Notes: generated by a model from the sequence alone, not told the origin. A stretch of DNA of 64,000 nt from Sulfurimonas sp. (GCF_026196735.1 NZ_JAPHUF010000012.1:62001-126000); one strand, 5' to 3'; positions 26,322-37,099 are shown, counted from the first letter of the stretch. Translations and numbers: made by a program.

Positions 26322-29300
26322 ATGCTACAACACATCCAATACGAGTTGATACAGGATTTATATAAAAAAGTATCCTTGTACAAAAACGATACTTTTGAAA
26401 AAGATTACGTCTATGATTTTAAAAATAATGATGCTCAAATAGCATCGAAAATTTTAATCAAGAGTAAGTTAAATTTTCAATTAGATAAAGAGACAATAAA
26501 CTCATTTTTGAGTGGCAAGAAAAAAGTAAAAAACTTATCAACAAATGATGAGATTAATATACAAAGTTCAGTAACTCTAGATGAATTAGAAAATTTTTCT
26601 TTAATATGGTTTGTTAACGATAAGGCTAGAGTGCCTTATAGCTACAAAAATGAAGACAACCTAACAATTCAAAAAACTGTTAATGATTTATCTTCGCTTA
26701 TTTATGGGTTAAATGATTATGAGAGAAGCGAATTGCAAATCACCAAAGATGAGCTTTTACAAATTAGTAAAAACTTTGACTCTTTGGATTATTTAGAAAG
26801 TAGATATAACAATAAATTTACTTTCAAATTCTTATATGAAGATATTAAACCTATCGGTAGTGAACTATGGAAACTTTTATATCTACAAAATAAATCGAGA
26901 AAAGATGCCTTTGAAAAATGGCTTGATTTAATGTCTAATGCTTTTGATTACAGAGATATTATTAATTTAGATTTTGAAAATGAAAAATCAAAAAATGATT
27001 TTTTAGACGAAATTGTTGAATATATTCTATCTTCTAAAGAACTTCAAGAACCATGGACTGATACATATAAAAAGCTTTATTTGGAAGCAACGAGACATCA
27101 CCATTCTGTATATGAACATAATCCAGCATTGCCAAATGAGTTAAAAGAACTCAATCCAAATAAAAATATATTGGATGCTTTTTTATGGTGGAATAGTAGG
27201 GCTATTACAGATAGACTTTTTCCAATGGGAATCAGTATATATGAAAATTTGATTTATTTTATAGTAAAAAATGATAGTAATTTACCTGATGAAAATTTCA
27301 GTTTTTATAGAACAAAGAAATTATTTGACAACTGTTTAAATAGACCTTTTTTAGCAGGTCAGCTTTTAACAAAATTTTTTAATGATTCTCTGATCCCTTT
27401 TTACCTAAATAATCGCAATACTTTAGTTATAGGTATGATGCATATTTTATCAAATAATAATACTCCCAATCTCAGAACAGATGCAAATGATTATATGATC
27501 CAATGGAAAAAAATAATTTGGAACCAGTCATTAGATATTTTCTTTTCATTTTTTAAAAACTTATCAAATAGAGAAGAAGCAGCAAGAATAATATCTGAAT
27601 TGCTAATTTTACTTTCTCAGAATGAGTATAGCCAAAGTAATAGAACTATTTCTTACTTAACAATAACGCTCGAATATCTTGAAAAAGTGCAAACTAGATT
27701 AGTGACAAACCAACCCAAAGAATTTTTACTCAAGGTGATTCTTGATGAGCTTATTGATAAAGCTATAGAAAAAGATTTTGGTAATAATTTCAGCTTTAGT
27801 CTACCGTATGAAAAAATGAATTTATTATTATGGCTTTTATCAAAAGTTTATCAAGAGTCTTTAGCTGTCAACAATAATTACAAGACAACTGATTTAGCAT
27901 CGAAGATAATAAACGAAGTATTGAGGCTCTATACAAGTTCTATAAACAGAGCTTTAGAATCTTCTAGTGGATTGCAAGAAGATGAAAGATTATCTGTATT
28001 TAATTGGGCTTTAGTTTTAGAGTTATCAACATATACTCAAAAGAAAGCTTTCTTGGATATAGGTAAGCAAATATTGAAAAATATTCAGATAGCAGATGAT
28101 GAAATATACTCAAAACTTAAAACAATAAGAGTCCATTTAAAATTACTACTAAGTTTATATACAAGTGCTTCTATAGGCGATAAATCTGAAATTGAAAAAG
28201 CTATCTTAGAAACTATTAAATGTTTGACTGATACACAAAATTGGAAAAGTGATATTTTTCAAGCTTTTTTAGAACGAGATAAGAATATGATGTTTGAAAC
28301 ACTTACTCAAATTTCAAATCAATTTAGTGATAAAGGGAAAGAGGAATTTGATAGTCATATGTTAAACAATACTAGTATTGCAAATCTATTTAAACTGTTA
28401 AAACATACCAGTTCAAAAAAAAGAAAAAAAAAGGTTTTAGATGAACTTACAAAACGACAAATTTCTGAAGAAGATTTCACTTCTATTCCTGAAATAATTG
28501 ATAGTTTAATACTTTCATTAAATGAAAATGATTTACAAGATTATTCAGAATCTCTTTTATATATTTTTGAAAAAAATCAAAGAGGAAATTATTATACAAA
28601 AACACTTCAAGAAATTAAATACAAATCGACTGTTGCAAAAATTTTTAATCAAAAATTTTTAAAAAGAGACGAAAGAATTAAGCAAATTAATCAAGTTGAG
28701 AATCCATTTAATGATAAGAAAAATTTTGGCAATCCTAATCAATCTATGCAAGCAGAAATCGATAGATATAGAAGATTTTTGATTGGACTACTTTATTTTG
28801 AAGATGAGCCACAAACTACATATAACTATCTCAAAGCTCTGTTAGATGAATCTGTACAGCCGTCATATGCTAGTAATATGCTTAATGCTAGATACAGAAT
28901 TATTGAAAAAGAGTTTCAAAGTGATGATAAAAAATATTTTGAAGCCTATAAAAATGCTATTGAGGAGTGGGAAAGTTCCTCAAAATTATTTTTAAATCAT
29001 ATTTTAGATAAGTATGAATATTTATTATTGCTTGAGGGATATCAAATTATAAACAATAGTGAAAAGTTTTTGAAATATTGGAATCAAATACCTGAGTATT
29101 TGCAAAAAGACTTAGAAGTGGTGCCAATTAGATGTAAATTTTTAAAAAAAGAACATCTATCACATAAAGCACTAGAATACCTTGATGAAGTTATTCAATT
29201 ACATGGTGAACTTGATATAAAAGAGCAAGAAAAGCTTGAAAATATTCGTAAAGAGTTAAATGAAAATCTTGAAGTACAATATTTGGCAAAGTTTGAGCCA

Positions 29301-30002
29301 AAAGAGAACTTTGAAAGTATAAGATTGTCTTTGGAGGATGCTCAAAATTATTGGTTAAAAATAAAAAATATGCTAGATGAGGATCATGCAAATATATTTT
29401 CACGTTCTCAAGATTCTACTTTAGATGATTTTATTTTAGAAATGATGCGTTTAATATCTTTAGAACTATTAGAGCGTAGAGAAAATATCAAAGAAAAAAA
29501 TACGAAATTATATATCGAAGATATGATTAATGACTGGGTAACTTCATTAATAAATCAACGAATGGATTTTATTCAATGGAGTGCAAGAGATCAGTCAAGA
29601 GGTGGTAAGTCTGCGACTGGCAAAGGTTCAGGAGAAAGAGATATTATAGTATCCAATCAATCAAAAAATGATCTGTTTTTAATAGAAGCTTTTAGGCTAT
29701 TTGGCCTTAGCAAGACTACAATAAAAAAACATATGGATAAATTAGATGGATACAATGCTAAAGGTTGTAGAGTATTAATTACTTTGGTTTACTGTAAAGT
29801 GAGTGATTTTCCAAAATTATGTAATGATTACAAAGGTTATTTAGAAAAACAACAGTATAAAAATTTTGATGTAATGAATTTATCTGGTCATTACTTTTCT
29901 GATATTGATTCAGGAAAAGCAAATCTGAAAATTTTTAAAGAAACTAGGAAAAAAAATAAAGATAATATAATTTTATATCATTTCTTATGTGATTTTAATT
30001 AA
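26322..30002 (+). CDS. Large uncharacterised protein, 1226 aa, possible nuclease-like C-terminus
   Basis: Not recognised. It is almost entirely helical by composition over about 1000 residues, perhaps repeat-like, with no Walker motif that I can see. Near the C-terminus a separate small domain is suggested by GSGERDIIVSN (Asp1107), LIEAFRLFG (Glu1122) and a helix with KKHMDKLDGYN. The D...ExF order recalls a divergent PD-(D/E)XK fold. It starts 2 bases after the previous gene and ends the operon before a hairpin. A scaffold or sensor for the two preceding proteins is a reasonable inference. Confidence 0.6.
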   Translation: MLQHIQYELIQDLYKKVSLYKNDTFEKDYVYDFKNNDAQIASKILIKSKLNFQLDKETINSFLSGKKKVKNLSTNDEINIQSSVTLDELENFSLIWFVNDKARVPYSYKNEDNLTIQKTVNDLSSLIYGLNDYERSELQITKDELLQISKNFDSLDYLESRYNNKFTFKFLYEDIKPIGSELWKLLYLQNKSRKDAFEKWLDLMSNAFDYRDIINLDFENEKSKNDFLDEIVEYILSSKELQEPWTDTYKKLYLEATRHHHSVYEHNPALPNELKELNPNKNILDAFLWWNSRAITDRLFPMGISIYENLIYFIVKNDSNLPDENFSFYRTKKLFDNCLNRPFLAGQLLTKFFNDSLIPFYLNNRNTLVIGMMHILSNNNTPNLRTDANDYMIQWKKIIWNQSLDIFFSFFKNLSNREEAARIISELLILLSQNEYSQSNRTISYLTITLEYLEKVQTRLVTNQPKEFLLKVILDELIDKAIEKDFGNNFSFSLPYEKMNLLLWLLSKVYQESLAVNNNYKTTDLASKIINEVLRLYTSSINRALESSSGLQEDERLSVFNWALVLELSTYTQKKAFLDIGKQILKNIQIADDEIYSKLKTIRVHLKLLLSLYTSASIGDKSEIEKAILETIKCLTDTQNWKSDIFQAFLERDKNMMFETLTQISNQFSDKGKEEFDSHMLNNTSIANLFKLLKHTSSKKRKKKVLDELTKRQISEEDFTSIPEIIDSLILSLNENDLQDYSESLLYIFEKNQRGNYYTKTLQEIKYKSTVAKIFNQKFLKRDERIKQINQVENPFNDKKNFGNPNQSMQAEIDRYRRFLIGLLYFEDEPQTTYNYLKALLDESVQPSYASNMLNARYRIIEKEFQSDDKKYFEAYKNAIEEWESSSKLFLNHILDKYEYLLLLEGYQIINNSEKFLKYWNQIPEYLQKDLEVVPIRCKFLKKEHLSHKALEYLDEVIQLHGELDIKEQEKLENIRKELNENLEVQYLAKFEPKENFESIRLSLEDAQNYWLKIKNMLDEDHANIFSRSQDSTLDDFILEMMRLISLELLERRENIKEKNTKLYIEDMINDWVTSLINQRMDFIQWSARDQSRGGKSATGKGSGERDIIVSNQSKNDLFLIEAFRLFGLSKTTIKKHMDKLDGYNAKGCRVLITLVYCKVSDFPKLCNDYKGYLEKQQYKNFDVMNLSGHYFSDIDSGKANLKIFKETRKKNKDNIILYHFLCDFN

Positions 30003-30023
30003 AAATTGTAGCTGTTTTTTTGA

Positions 30024-30060
30024 TAAAAAGGCTAAGATAGCTAGTCCTAACCTTTTTATT
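30024..30060 (+). terminator. Terminator after the extended hsd operon
   Basis: TAAAAAGGCTA (30024-30034) pairs with TAACCTTTTTA (30048-30058) with one mismatch. The arms end in a T-rich stretch. It lies 22 bases after the last stop. Confidence 0.5.
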
Positions 30061-30232
30061 AAATTGAAGTGTCTCTATTGTCATATTTTTATTTTTAGAG
30101 TTAAATTTTTTTCAGCTATCAAATAATGATCACTTTTTGATACTTATTAAAAATAAATTTTGCTTGTATATGAGCAAAACCTCTCCATTTCCATTCATTT
30201 GTTTTTTATCTAGTTCAAATGTAAACTATACT

Positions 30233-30523
30233 CTATATTAGCCCTTTTACAGATTTGAGGGCAACTTCACTGAAAGTATATTTTCCACTATCAGAAATTC
30301 TGTAATGTTTATCTATTTTCAATATGTCCCCTTTGTTTATTCTTTTTGTTAAAGTTTTTGTCGATAGATAACCTAATATTTTAGCGGCTTTTTCCAAGCC
30401 TTTAATATTAAACTCATCAAACAAATCAACTTTGCCAGTTCTTCGTAAAAGTAAATCAACTTTTTTGTGTAAGCTGATAATTTTACGATTTTGTTCTTCA
30501 AATGGATTATGCATAACCATCAT
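30233..30523 (-). CDS. Small HTH protein, excisionase/AlpA-like
   Basis: The frame extends to a TTG at 30529, but ATG codons at 30523, 30520 and 30514 are more likely starts; I take the first. The product of about 96 aa has a long N-terminal helix and a DNA-binding segment KAAKILGYLSTKTLTKRINKGDILKIDKHYRI. Architecture and size match small HTH proteins of phages and islands and recall the gene at 7884. It lies alone, facing the hsd operon, near the tRNA array, at what may be the end of the accessory region. Confidence 0.6.
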   Translation of the reverse strand: MMVMHNPFEEQNRKIISLHKKVDLLLRRTGKVDLFDEFNIKGLEKAAKILGYLSTKTLTKRINKGDILKIDKHYRISDSGKYTFSEVALKSVKGLI

Positions 30524-31032
30524 AACCAAATTAAAGATAGTTCGGGTCTAAACTAGATTTTAATCACTAGAAAAACTTTAAAGCTCATAGTGCTTTTAAG
30601 CTTACTCAATATACATTTCAGCTCTCGTTTTTCTCTTAAATTCGTAGATAAAGCAAGATACGAATTAGTCTTTTTCCATTTAGAGCATGACGGCTACTTC
30701 TTGCATGAGTCGTACTTACTCTTCACTTTTTATTATATAATGCAGAAACAATCTGCTTTTTGTTTTGTGCTCAACTTAGCATCTTAATTTAATTCACTAT
30801 GTATAATCCGAAAGTGTTAACTATGACTTCACTCTCTCTTTATGTTATACATTTCACATTTTTAAAGTAGAAACTTCAATTTTGTCAAACTACTTTGTTT
30901 GAACATAAAAATTTTAACCTAGAAAAGTAAATTTACAAAATATGGGTAGCAATAGGGTAACAATGGGTTTTATTTAAGAAGCTTAAAATGTGTTTTGAAG
31001 CCTATTTTATAGGGTTTTAAAGGTGTTTAAAG
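30524..31032 (+). other. 509-base gap; no supported gene
   Basis: The only sizeable frame (30590-30787, plus) has no ribosome site and an odd Phe/Leu/Tyr-rich product, so I do not call it. A small hairpin GCAGA-AACAA-TCTGC followed by TTTTTGTTTT lies at 30742-30766. No copy of the tRNA-Ser 3' end, as expected for an attachment site, was found. Confidence 0.5.
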
Positions 31033-31121
31033 TGGTGGACCCTCAGAGATTCGAACTCTGGGAGGTGTGACCCTCGCCGGTTTTCAAGACCGGTGCATTC
31101 GACCAACTCTGCCAAAGATCC
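31033..31121 (-). tRNA. tRNA-Ser (UGA)
   Basis: An 89-base cloverleaf on the minus strand. The acceptor stem GGATCTT pairs with AGGGTCC (two G-U pairs). The anticodon loop is CTTGAAA, the variable arm is long as in tRNA-Ser, and CCA is encoded. Confidence 0.93.
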
Positions 31122-31158
31122 ACATTTTGTATTGAAAAGGTTTTATAAATGATAAAAC

Positions 31159-31232
31159 TGGAGGTGCCACCCAGATTTGAACTGGGGATAGCAGCTTTGC
31201 AGGCTGCGGCCTTACCACTTGGCGATGGCACC
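31159..31232 (-). tRNA. tRNA-Cys (GCA)
   Basis: A 74-base cloverleaf on the minus strand. The acceptor stem is GGTGCCA with TGGCACC, the anticodon loop is CTGCAAA, U73 is the discriminator as expected for Cys, and CCA is encoded. Confidence 0.93.
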
Positions 31233-31251
31233 AGTCTATCTTTCATTTCAA

Positions 31252-31338
31252 TGGTGCCCGGAGCCGGACTTGAACCGGCACAGTATTGCTACCGGGGGAT
31301 TTTAAGTCCCCTGCGTCTACCAATTTCGCCATCCGGGC
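31252..31338 (-). tRNA. tRNA-Leu (UAA)
   Basis: An 87-base cloverleaf with acceptor stem GCCCGGA and TCCGGGC, the anticodon loop CTTAAAA, a long variable arm and an encoded CCA. Confidence 0.93.
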
Positions 31339-31371
31339 ATAATGAATGAATTCACAGTTTACAATTATAAA

Positions 31372-31446
31372 TGGAGCGGGAAACGAGGTTCGAACTCGCG
31401 ACCCCAACCTTGGCAAGGTTGTGCTCTACCACTGAGCTATTCCCGC
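31372..31446 (-). tRNA. tRNA-Gly (GCC)
   Basis: A 75-base cloverleaf with acceptor stem GCGGGAA, the anticodon loop TTGCCAA and an encoded CCA. It is first in a leftward Gly-Leu-Cys-Ser array, probably one transcript. Confidence 0.93.
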
Positions 31447-31541
31447 AATTTGTTTACACACTTAATTTTTAAGTGAGCGGAATTATAGCCATTTTATTTT
31501 TATTTGTAAAGAGTTTTCATGGGAAATATAAAAAAAAATGG

Positions 31542-31547
31542 TATAAT
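31542..31547 (+). promoter_or_regulatory. Likely -10 element of ilvD
   Basis: TATAAT lies 42 bases before the chosen ilvD start, downstream of a poly-A stretch. It is preceded by AT-rich DNA, as is usual for vegetative promoters in this phylum, which lack a clear -35. Confidence 0.55.
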
Positions 31548-31589
31548 CGCATTTATAATAAATATAACAATTATAGTATAAGGATTTTT

Positions 31590-33275
31590 ATGAGAAGTGA
31601 CATAATCAAGAAGGGGTTTGATAAGGCTCCTCACCGTTCACTACTTCGAGCAACCGGACTAAAAGACGAAGATTTTGATAAGCCGTTTATTGGTATAGCA
31701 AATAGCTATATTGACATCATTCCAGGACATTTTTTCTTGCACGAGTATGGTGAAATTGTAAAAGAAGCTATCCGTGAAGCTGGTGGTGTTCCGTTTGTTT
31801 TTAACACAATAGGTGTTGATGATGGGATTGCTATGGGGCATGAAGGTATGCTTTACTCCCTTCCTTCTCGTGAAATTATTGCTGACTCGATTGAAACTGT
31901 TATGAATGCACACCAACTTGATGCGATGATTTGTATTCCTAACTGCGACAAGATTGTACCAGGTATGGTTATGGGGGCACTTCGTGTTAATGTACCGACT
32001 GTATTTGTCTCCGGCGGTCCTATGGAAGCCGGTCATAAGGCAGATGGAACACCGATAGATTTATCAACTGCTTTTGAGGCGGTCGGCGAGCATGCTGAGG
32101 GTAAAATGACTGATGAAGAATTATATGAGATAGAGTGTAATGCTTGTCCATCTGGCGGTAGTTGTTCTGGTATGTTTACAGCAAACTCTATGAATACTCT
32201 TTGTGAAGCTATGGGAATTGCGCTTCCTGGAAATGGAACCGTTTTAGCAATGACCCCTGAGAGAATAGCGATGGTTAAAAAAGCTGCTAAGAGAATCGTT
32301 GAGTTAGCACTAGAAGATAATCCTAAAAACAACATGAAAAATATATTAAATGAAAAAGCTGTTCATAATGCATTTGTTGTAGATATGGCTATGGGTGGAA
32401 GCTCAAATACAGTTCTTCACATGTTAGCAATTGCCAAAGAAGCAGATGTTGATTTTAACATTCAAAAAATCAATGAAATAGCTGATAAAGTCGCTCATAT
32501 CGCAAAAATCTCTCCATCATTAACAACTGTTCATATGAAAGATATTGATGATGCCGGTGGAGTTAATGCAGTTATGAAAGAGATAAGTCGCCGTGGTGGA
32601 CTTTTGCACCTTGATGCTCAAATGATAACCGGTGAGACTCTTGGTGAGAGAATTGCTGATGCTAGAATTTTAAATGAAGATATCATTCATACAAATGAAA
32701 ATGCATTCTCTCAAGTTGGCGGGCTTTCAATTTTATTTGGAAATTTAGCACTAGAAGGTGCTGTTGTAAAAACTGCCGGAATTGAAGCAGATATGAAACA
32801 GTTCAAAGGGACAGCTGTATGTTTTGATTCTCAGCCACAAGCTATTGCCGGGATTATGGGACATAAAGTTAAACCGGGCAATGTTGTAGTTATCCGTTAT
32901 GAGGGTCCCAAAGGTGGTCCTGGTATGCAAGAGATGTTAGCTCCAACTGCACTTATTCAGGGAATGGGACTAGGTGATAGCGTTGCACTTATTACTGATG
33001 GCCGTTTTTCCGGTGCTACAAAAGGCGCATCTATCGGTCATGTTTCTCCTGAAGCAGCTGAGGGCGGACTTATCGCTTTTATAAAAGATGGTGATGAGAT
33101 AGAACTAGATACCGACAAACATATTTTACAGCTCAATGTAAGCGAAGAAGAGATTGCAAAAAGAAAAGCAAATTGGAAACCTTACAAAAATGAAGTTAAA
33201 TCTAAATGGCTTAAACGCTATCAACTGCTTGTTTCAAATGCTTCAAATGGTGCAGTTTTAAAAACAGAACTATAA
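31590..33275 (+). CDS. ilvD: Dihydroxy-acid dehydratase
   Basis: A 561-aa enzyme that dehydrates 2,3-dihydroxy acids in valine, isoleucine and leucine synthesis. Cluster-binding cysteines are in NCDKIVPG and [16 protein letters not shown], and the C-terminal GRFSGATKG motif is present. The frame runs back to 31473, but the ATG at 31590 follows AAGGATTTTT and begins [10 protein letters not shown], the usual N-terminus of the family. It is first in a run with thrS and infC. Confidence 0.96.
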   Translation: MRSDIIKKGFDKAPHRSLLRATGLKDEDFDKPFIGIANSYIDIIPGHFFLHEYGEIVKEAIREAGGVPFVFNTIGVDDGIAMGHEGMLYSLPSREIIADSIETVMNAHQLDAMICIPNCDKIVPGMVMGALRVNVPTVFVSGGPMEAGHKADGTPIDLSTAFEAVGEHAEGKMTDEELYEIECNACPSGGSCSGMFTANSMNTLCEAMGIALPGNGTVLAMTPERIAMVKKAAKRIVELALEDNPKNNMKNILNEKAVHNAFVVDMAMGGSSNTVLHMLAIAKEADVDFNIQKINEIADKVAHIAKISPSLTTVHMKDIDDAGGVNAVMKEISRRGGLLHLDAQMITGETLGERIADARILNEDIIHTNENAFSQVGGLSILFGNLALEGAVVKTAGIEADMKQFKGTAVCFDSQPQAIAGIMGHKVKPGNVVVIRYEGPKGGPGMQEMLAPTALIQGMGLGDSVALITDGRFSGATKGASIGHVSPEAAEGGLIAFIKDGDEIELDTDKHILQLNVSEEEIAKRKANWKPYKNEVKSKWLKRYQLLVSNASNGAVLKTEL

Positions 33276-33290
33276 AAAGGAAAATTATAA

Positions 33291-35099
33291 GTGAATGCAA
33301 TTGCAATAAAACATAATGATGAGATTATTGACCTCCAAACTGCCAAAGAGCTTGGGTTTGAAGGTGAGCAGATTCACCTTGATAATTCTAAGGATTCTTT
33401 AGAGGTACTTCGTCATTCAACAGCCCACCTTATGGCACAAGCCGTAAAATCTCTTTATCCAGATGCAAAGTTTTATGTTGGACCTACTGTTAAAGAGGGT
33501 TTTTACTACGACTTTAAAACTGAATCAGAAGTTGGCGAGGGTGATTTAAAGAAAATTGAAAAGCAGATGCTTTCTTTTGCCAAGAAAAAGTATGAGATAC
33601 AAAAATACGAAATTTCCATGGATGAAGCAAAAGAGAAATTTAAAGACGATCATCTAAAGTTAGCTGTAATGCAACGCATTCCTGGCGACAGTGTTTCTAT
33701 ATATAAGCAGGATGAGTTTGAAGACCTGTGTCGTGGGCCACATTTACCCAATATAGGCCTTATCAGATATTTTAAATTGACAAAAGTGTCCGGTGCTTAT
33801 TTAGGCGGGGATTCTAAAAATGAGATGTTGACTAGGATTTATGGAATCGCATTCGCAGATAAAGAGTCACTAAAAGCTCACATGGAGATGTTAGCTGAGG
33901 CTGAAAAACGAGATCACAGAAAAGTAGGCGGCGAGATGAAGCTTTTTACTTTCCGTGAAGAAGTTGGAGCCGGTTTTCCTATTTGGCTTCCAGCTGGCGG
34001 AAGACTTCGTGCGAGGCTTGAAAGTCTTCTTTTTAAAGCACACAGAAAGCGTGGCTATGAGCCTGTTCGTGGACCAGAGATGCTAAAAAGCGAACTTTGG
34101 AAAACTTCAGGTCATTATCAAAATTATGGTGAGAACATGTACTTTACTTCGATTGATGAAGTAGAGTTTGGTGTTAAGCCGATGAACTGCGTTGGTCATA
34201 TTAAAGTATATGAAGATGAACTGCACTCTTACCGTGACCTGCCGATAAAATACTTTGAGTATGGTGTAGTTCATCGCCATGAATTTACAGGCGCACTGCA
34301 TGGTCTTTTTAGAGTTCGTGAATTTACTCAGGATGATGCACATATTTTTTGTACAGCAGATCAAATCGAAGAGCAAATCATTGAAGTTGTTGATTTTGTA
34401 GATAAAATAATGTCAACATTTGAGTTTGACTATAAGATGATGGTCTCAACTAAACCTGAAAAAGCTGTCGGAAGTGATGAAGTGTGGGAAGTTTCTACAC
34501 AGGCACTAAAAAATGCAATGGATAAAAATAGCCTTCCTTATGAAATTGATGAGGGTGGTGGAGCTTTTTACGGTCCAAAAATTGACATCAAAATAACAGA
34601 CGCAATTGGGCGTGAGTGGCAATGTGGCACGATACAGCTAGACTTCAATCTGCCTGAGCGTTTTGCGCTCCAATACAATGGTGAAGAAAATGACAAAATT
34701 CAGCCAGTAATGATACATAGAGCAATTTTAGGTTCGTTTGAGCGTTTTATTGGTATATTAACAGAACATTATGCTGGAGAGTTCCCGATGTTTATCGCTC
34801 CAACGCAAGTTGCGATAGTTCCAATCGCTGACACTCATAATGAGTATGCAAAAGAACTAGCAGATAAACTTATCGATATAAATGCCGATAGTGAGATATA
34901 TTCTAAAAATGATTCTTTAAACAAAAGAATCAGAACAGCAGAAAAAACAAGAGTTCCTATGCTTGTTATCATAGGAGATGAAGAGGTTGAAGGTAAAACT
35001 GTTGCAATTCGCGATAGAAGAACTAGAGAGCAATATAATTTAAGTCAAGAAGATTTCTTGAAGCTTATACAAACTAAAATAAATGAGGTGAATTTTTGA
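33291..35099 (+). CDS. thrS: Threonine-tRNA ligase
   Basis: A 602-aa class II synthetase. The N2 editing domain has HSTAHLMAQ. The core contains the motif 2 region ([12 protein letters not shown]...RVREFTQDD) and the motif 3 region ([11 protein letters not shown]). Only about 37 residues precede the editing domain, so the N-terminal TGS domain of E. coli ThrRS is missing or reduced, as in Helicobacter. The start is GTG behind AAAGGAAAA. It overlaps infC by 4 bases. Confidence 0.96.
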   Translation: MNAIAIKHNDEIIDLQTAKELGFEGEQIHLDNSKDSLEVLRHSTAHLMAQAVKSLYPDAKFYVGPTVKEGFYYDFKTESEVGEGDLKKIEKQMLSFAKKKYEIQKYEISMDEAKEKFKDDHLKLAVMQRIPGDSVSIYKQDEFEDLCRGPHLPNIGLIRYFKLTKVSGAYLGGDSKNEMLTRIYGIAFADKESLKAHMEMLAEAEKRDHRKVGGEMKLFTFREEVGAGFPIWLPAGGRLRARLESLLFKAHRKRGYEPVRGPEMLKSELWKTSGHYQNYGENMYFTSIDEVEFGVKPMNCVGHIKVYEDELHSYRDLPIKYFEYGVVHRHEFTGALHGLFRVREFTQDDAHIFCTADQIEEQIIEVVDFVDKIMSTFEFDYKMMVSTKPEKAVGSDEVWEVSTQALKNAMDKNSLPYEIDEGGGAFYGPKIDIKITDAIGREWQCGTIQLDFNLPERFALQYNGEENDKIQPVMIHRAILGSFERFIGILTEHYAGEFPMFIAPTQVAIVPIADTHNEYAKELADKLIDINADSEIYSKNDSLNKRIRTAEKTRVPMLVIIGDEEVEGKTVAIRDRRTREQYNLSQEDFLKLIQTKINEVNF

Positions 35100-35623
35100 G
35101 TAAAAAAGACCGTGTCATAATGAATGACGATATCCGTGTAGCAGAGTTGAGATGTAATGTAGATGGAGCGGAGTCTTTAGGAATTATTTCTACTGATGAA
35201 GCAATGGAAAAAGCAAATGAATTAGGTTTGGATTTAGTTCTAATAGCTCCAGATGCAAAACCACCGGTTGCTAAAATCATGGACTACGGTAAATACAGAT
35301 ACCAAGAAGAAAGAAAACAAAAAGAGCAACGAAAAAATCAAGTTAAAATCGTTGTTAAAGAGATTAAATTATCTGTAAAAATTGCTGATAATGACATAGC
35401 TTATAAAGTTAAGCATGCAAGAGAGTTCTTAGAAAAAGGTTTTCATGTAAAATTCCGTGTATTTCTAAGAGGTCGCGAAATGGCTAATCCTGAAGCCGGT
35501 AAAGAAGTTCTTTTAAGAGTTTGGCCGATGGTTGAGGATATTGCTGTTATGGATAAACCACCTAAGTTTGAAGGTCGTTATTTTAACATGTATGTTATTC
35601 CTCAAAAAACGGTAACGAAGTAG
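35096..35623 (+). CDS. infC: Translation initiation factor IF-3
   Basis: A 175-aa IF-3 with both domains: the N-terminal part ([10 protein letters not shown]) and the C-terminal part ([26 protein letters not shown], then [10 protein letters not shown]). It starts with TTG overlapping the thrS stop, behind GAGGTG. Rare starts on infC allow IF-3 to restrain its own translation in E. coli (AUU), so the TTG may do the same here. Confidence 0.96.
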   Translation: MSKKDRVIMNDDIRVAELRCNVDGAESLGIISTDEAMEKANELGLDLVLIAPDAKPPVAKIMDYGKYRYQEERKQKEQRKNQVKIVVKEIKLSVKIADNDIAYKVKHAREFLEKGFHVKFRVFLRGREMANPEAGKEVLLRVWPMVEDIAVMDKPPKFEGRYFNMYVIPQKTVTK

Positions 35624-35637
35624 ATTTTCTTTTTTTT

Positions 35638-35667
35638 AAAGATGAGATTTTTATAATCTCATCTTTT
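35638..35667 (+). terminator. Terminator of the ilvD-thrS-infC run
   Basis: AAAGATGAGATT (35638-35649) pairs perfectly with AATCTCATCTTT (35655-35666), a 12-base stem with TTTAT loop and a short T-run. The end of the opposing MFS gene follows at 35675. Confidence 0.8.
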
Positions 35668-35674
35668 GGTAAAC

Positions 35675-36991
35675 TTATTTAGAGATTTTACTTCTTAAAT
35701 CTTCTTCTTCAATAGCATCAGTTACATATTTCACAACTACTATATTTTCACTGTCATTTATATACCACTCAGCTATATGCTCATTTTCAAGATTTCTAAG
35801 CTTTGCAGTATCCACATCGTCGTGTGAGATGTACAGGTGAGAGTGTTTTGTCGGGTTTTGAAGTCTTAGTGTCCACAAAAGCCAAATAACTGCTACAACT
35901 GCTACAGAGATGCCGATAGTTTCTCTATCGCTCATTCCATACATTAAACCTGCTGCTGTACCACCAACAAATGTAGCAAAATATGCAACTGAGTTAGAGA
36001 TACCTAAAGCTGCACCTTTTTGATGTACTTTGGCAAATTTTGTAATCATAGACTGAACAAGAGGCTCCATCATATTAAATGCGATAAAAAACATAACAAC
36101 ACCAACTATAAAAACTGTACTAGAAGTTGTTAAGCCCATAATTAAAAATGAACCGACAAATAGAACAATTGAGAGTAAAAATATCTGTTTTGGTTTATTG
36201 TATTTTTCACCAAAGACTGCTGCAGGACCCATAGCAACTAAACCAAAAACCATAGCAGGTAAGTAAGCCATATATAAGTCACTTTTTTCCCAGGCAAATT
36301 CTGTACTTGTAAGTATGATAGGTATAAGCACAAAAGCGATAGTCATTAGACCTTTTTGCATAGCATTTATGATAATCATATTGAGAAGATTTGGGTCTCT
36401 TAAAATATCAGCAGTGCTTGTTGTTGCATGATATGTATGTTTGATTTTTGGAGGTGTTGGTACTTTTGTAAACAGAAGTACTATTGCAAGTACAGCTAAA
36501 ACAGCTGTAAGAATAAATAGAGACTCTACTCCGTATTTTGCACCGATAACCGGTCCAAGACCCATAGCAAGAGCAAAACTCATAGCAATTGAAGCACCCA
36601 TGATAGCCATAGCTTTGCCGCGTACTTCTTCAGGAACAAGGTCAGATATCATAGCTGTAATAACGGCACCGATTGCTCCAGCACCTTGAAGAAATCTACC
36701 AAGCATAAGGGTGTAAATATCAGTTGAGTATGCACATATTACAGAACCGACTAAAAATATAAGAAGACCGACTAAAAGAGTTGGTTTTCTACCTATTTTA
36801 TCACTCATGGTTCCAAATGGAACTTGAAAGATTGCTTGAGTTAGTGCGTAACCACCAACAACTATACCAACTAAAAGAGGAGTTGAACCTTCGAGCTCAA
36901 GCGCGTAAATCGAAATGACCGGTAAAACTAAGAATAGACCTAAAAATCTAAGTGAAAGAATTGCTGATAGGGGAAAGACTTTTTTAAACAT
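35675..36991 (-). CDS. MFS transporter
   Basis: A 438-aa major facilitator protein with about 12 hydrophobic helices. The loop 2-3 signature MSDKIGRKPTLLVG is clear and helix 5 has GASIAMSFALAMGLGPVIG, as in drug:H+ antiporter exporters. The C-terminal cytosolic tail of about 60 residues is longer than usual. The substrate cannot be read. It converges on infC and is divergent from rdgB. Confidence 0.85.
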   Translation of the reverse strand: MFKKVFPLSAILSLRFLGLFLVLPVISIYALELEGSTPLLVGIVVGGYALTQAIFQVPFGTMSDKIGRKPTLLVGLLIFLVGSVICAYSTDIYTLMLGRFLQGAGAIGAVITAMISDLVPEEVRGKAMAIMGASIAMSFALAMGLGPVIGAKYGVESLFILTAVLAVLAIVLLFTKVPTPPKIKHTYHATTSTADILRDPNLLNMIIINAMQKGLMTIAFVLIPIILTSTEFAWEKSDLYMAYLPAMVFGLVAMGPAAVFGEKYNKPKQIFLLSIVLFVGSFLIMGLTTSSTVFIVGVVMFFIAFNMMEPLVQSMITKFAKVHQKGAALGISNSVAYFATFVGGTAAGLMYGMSDRETIGISVAVVAVIWLLWTLRLQNPTKHSHLYISHDDVDTAKLRNLENEHIAEWYINDSENIVVVKYVTDAIEEEDLRSKISK

Positions 36992-37099
36992 TATGTACCT
37001 TAAATATTATATAATAGCGGCATTATATTAAAAAGATTGTTTACTCAAACTTTATGAATCAATAATAGCTATGTTTAAAGTAAATTATAAGGAATACAT

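Noticed and set aside
30590-30787. 65-aa plus-strand frame
   Set aside because: No ribosome site and biased composition without recognisable motif; treated as chance.
31043-31349. Protein frames on both strands over the tRNA genes
   Set aside because: They lie entirely within clear tRNA sequences.
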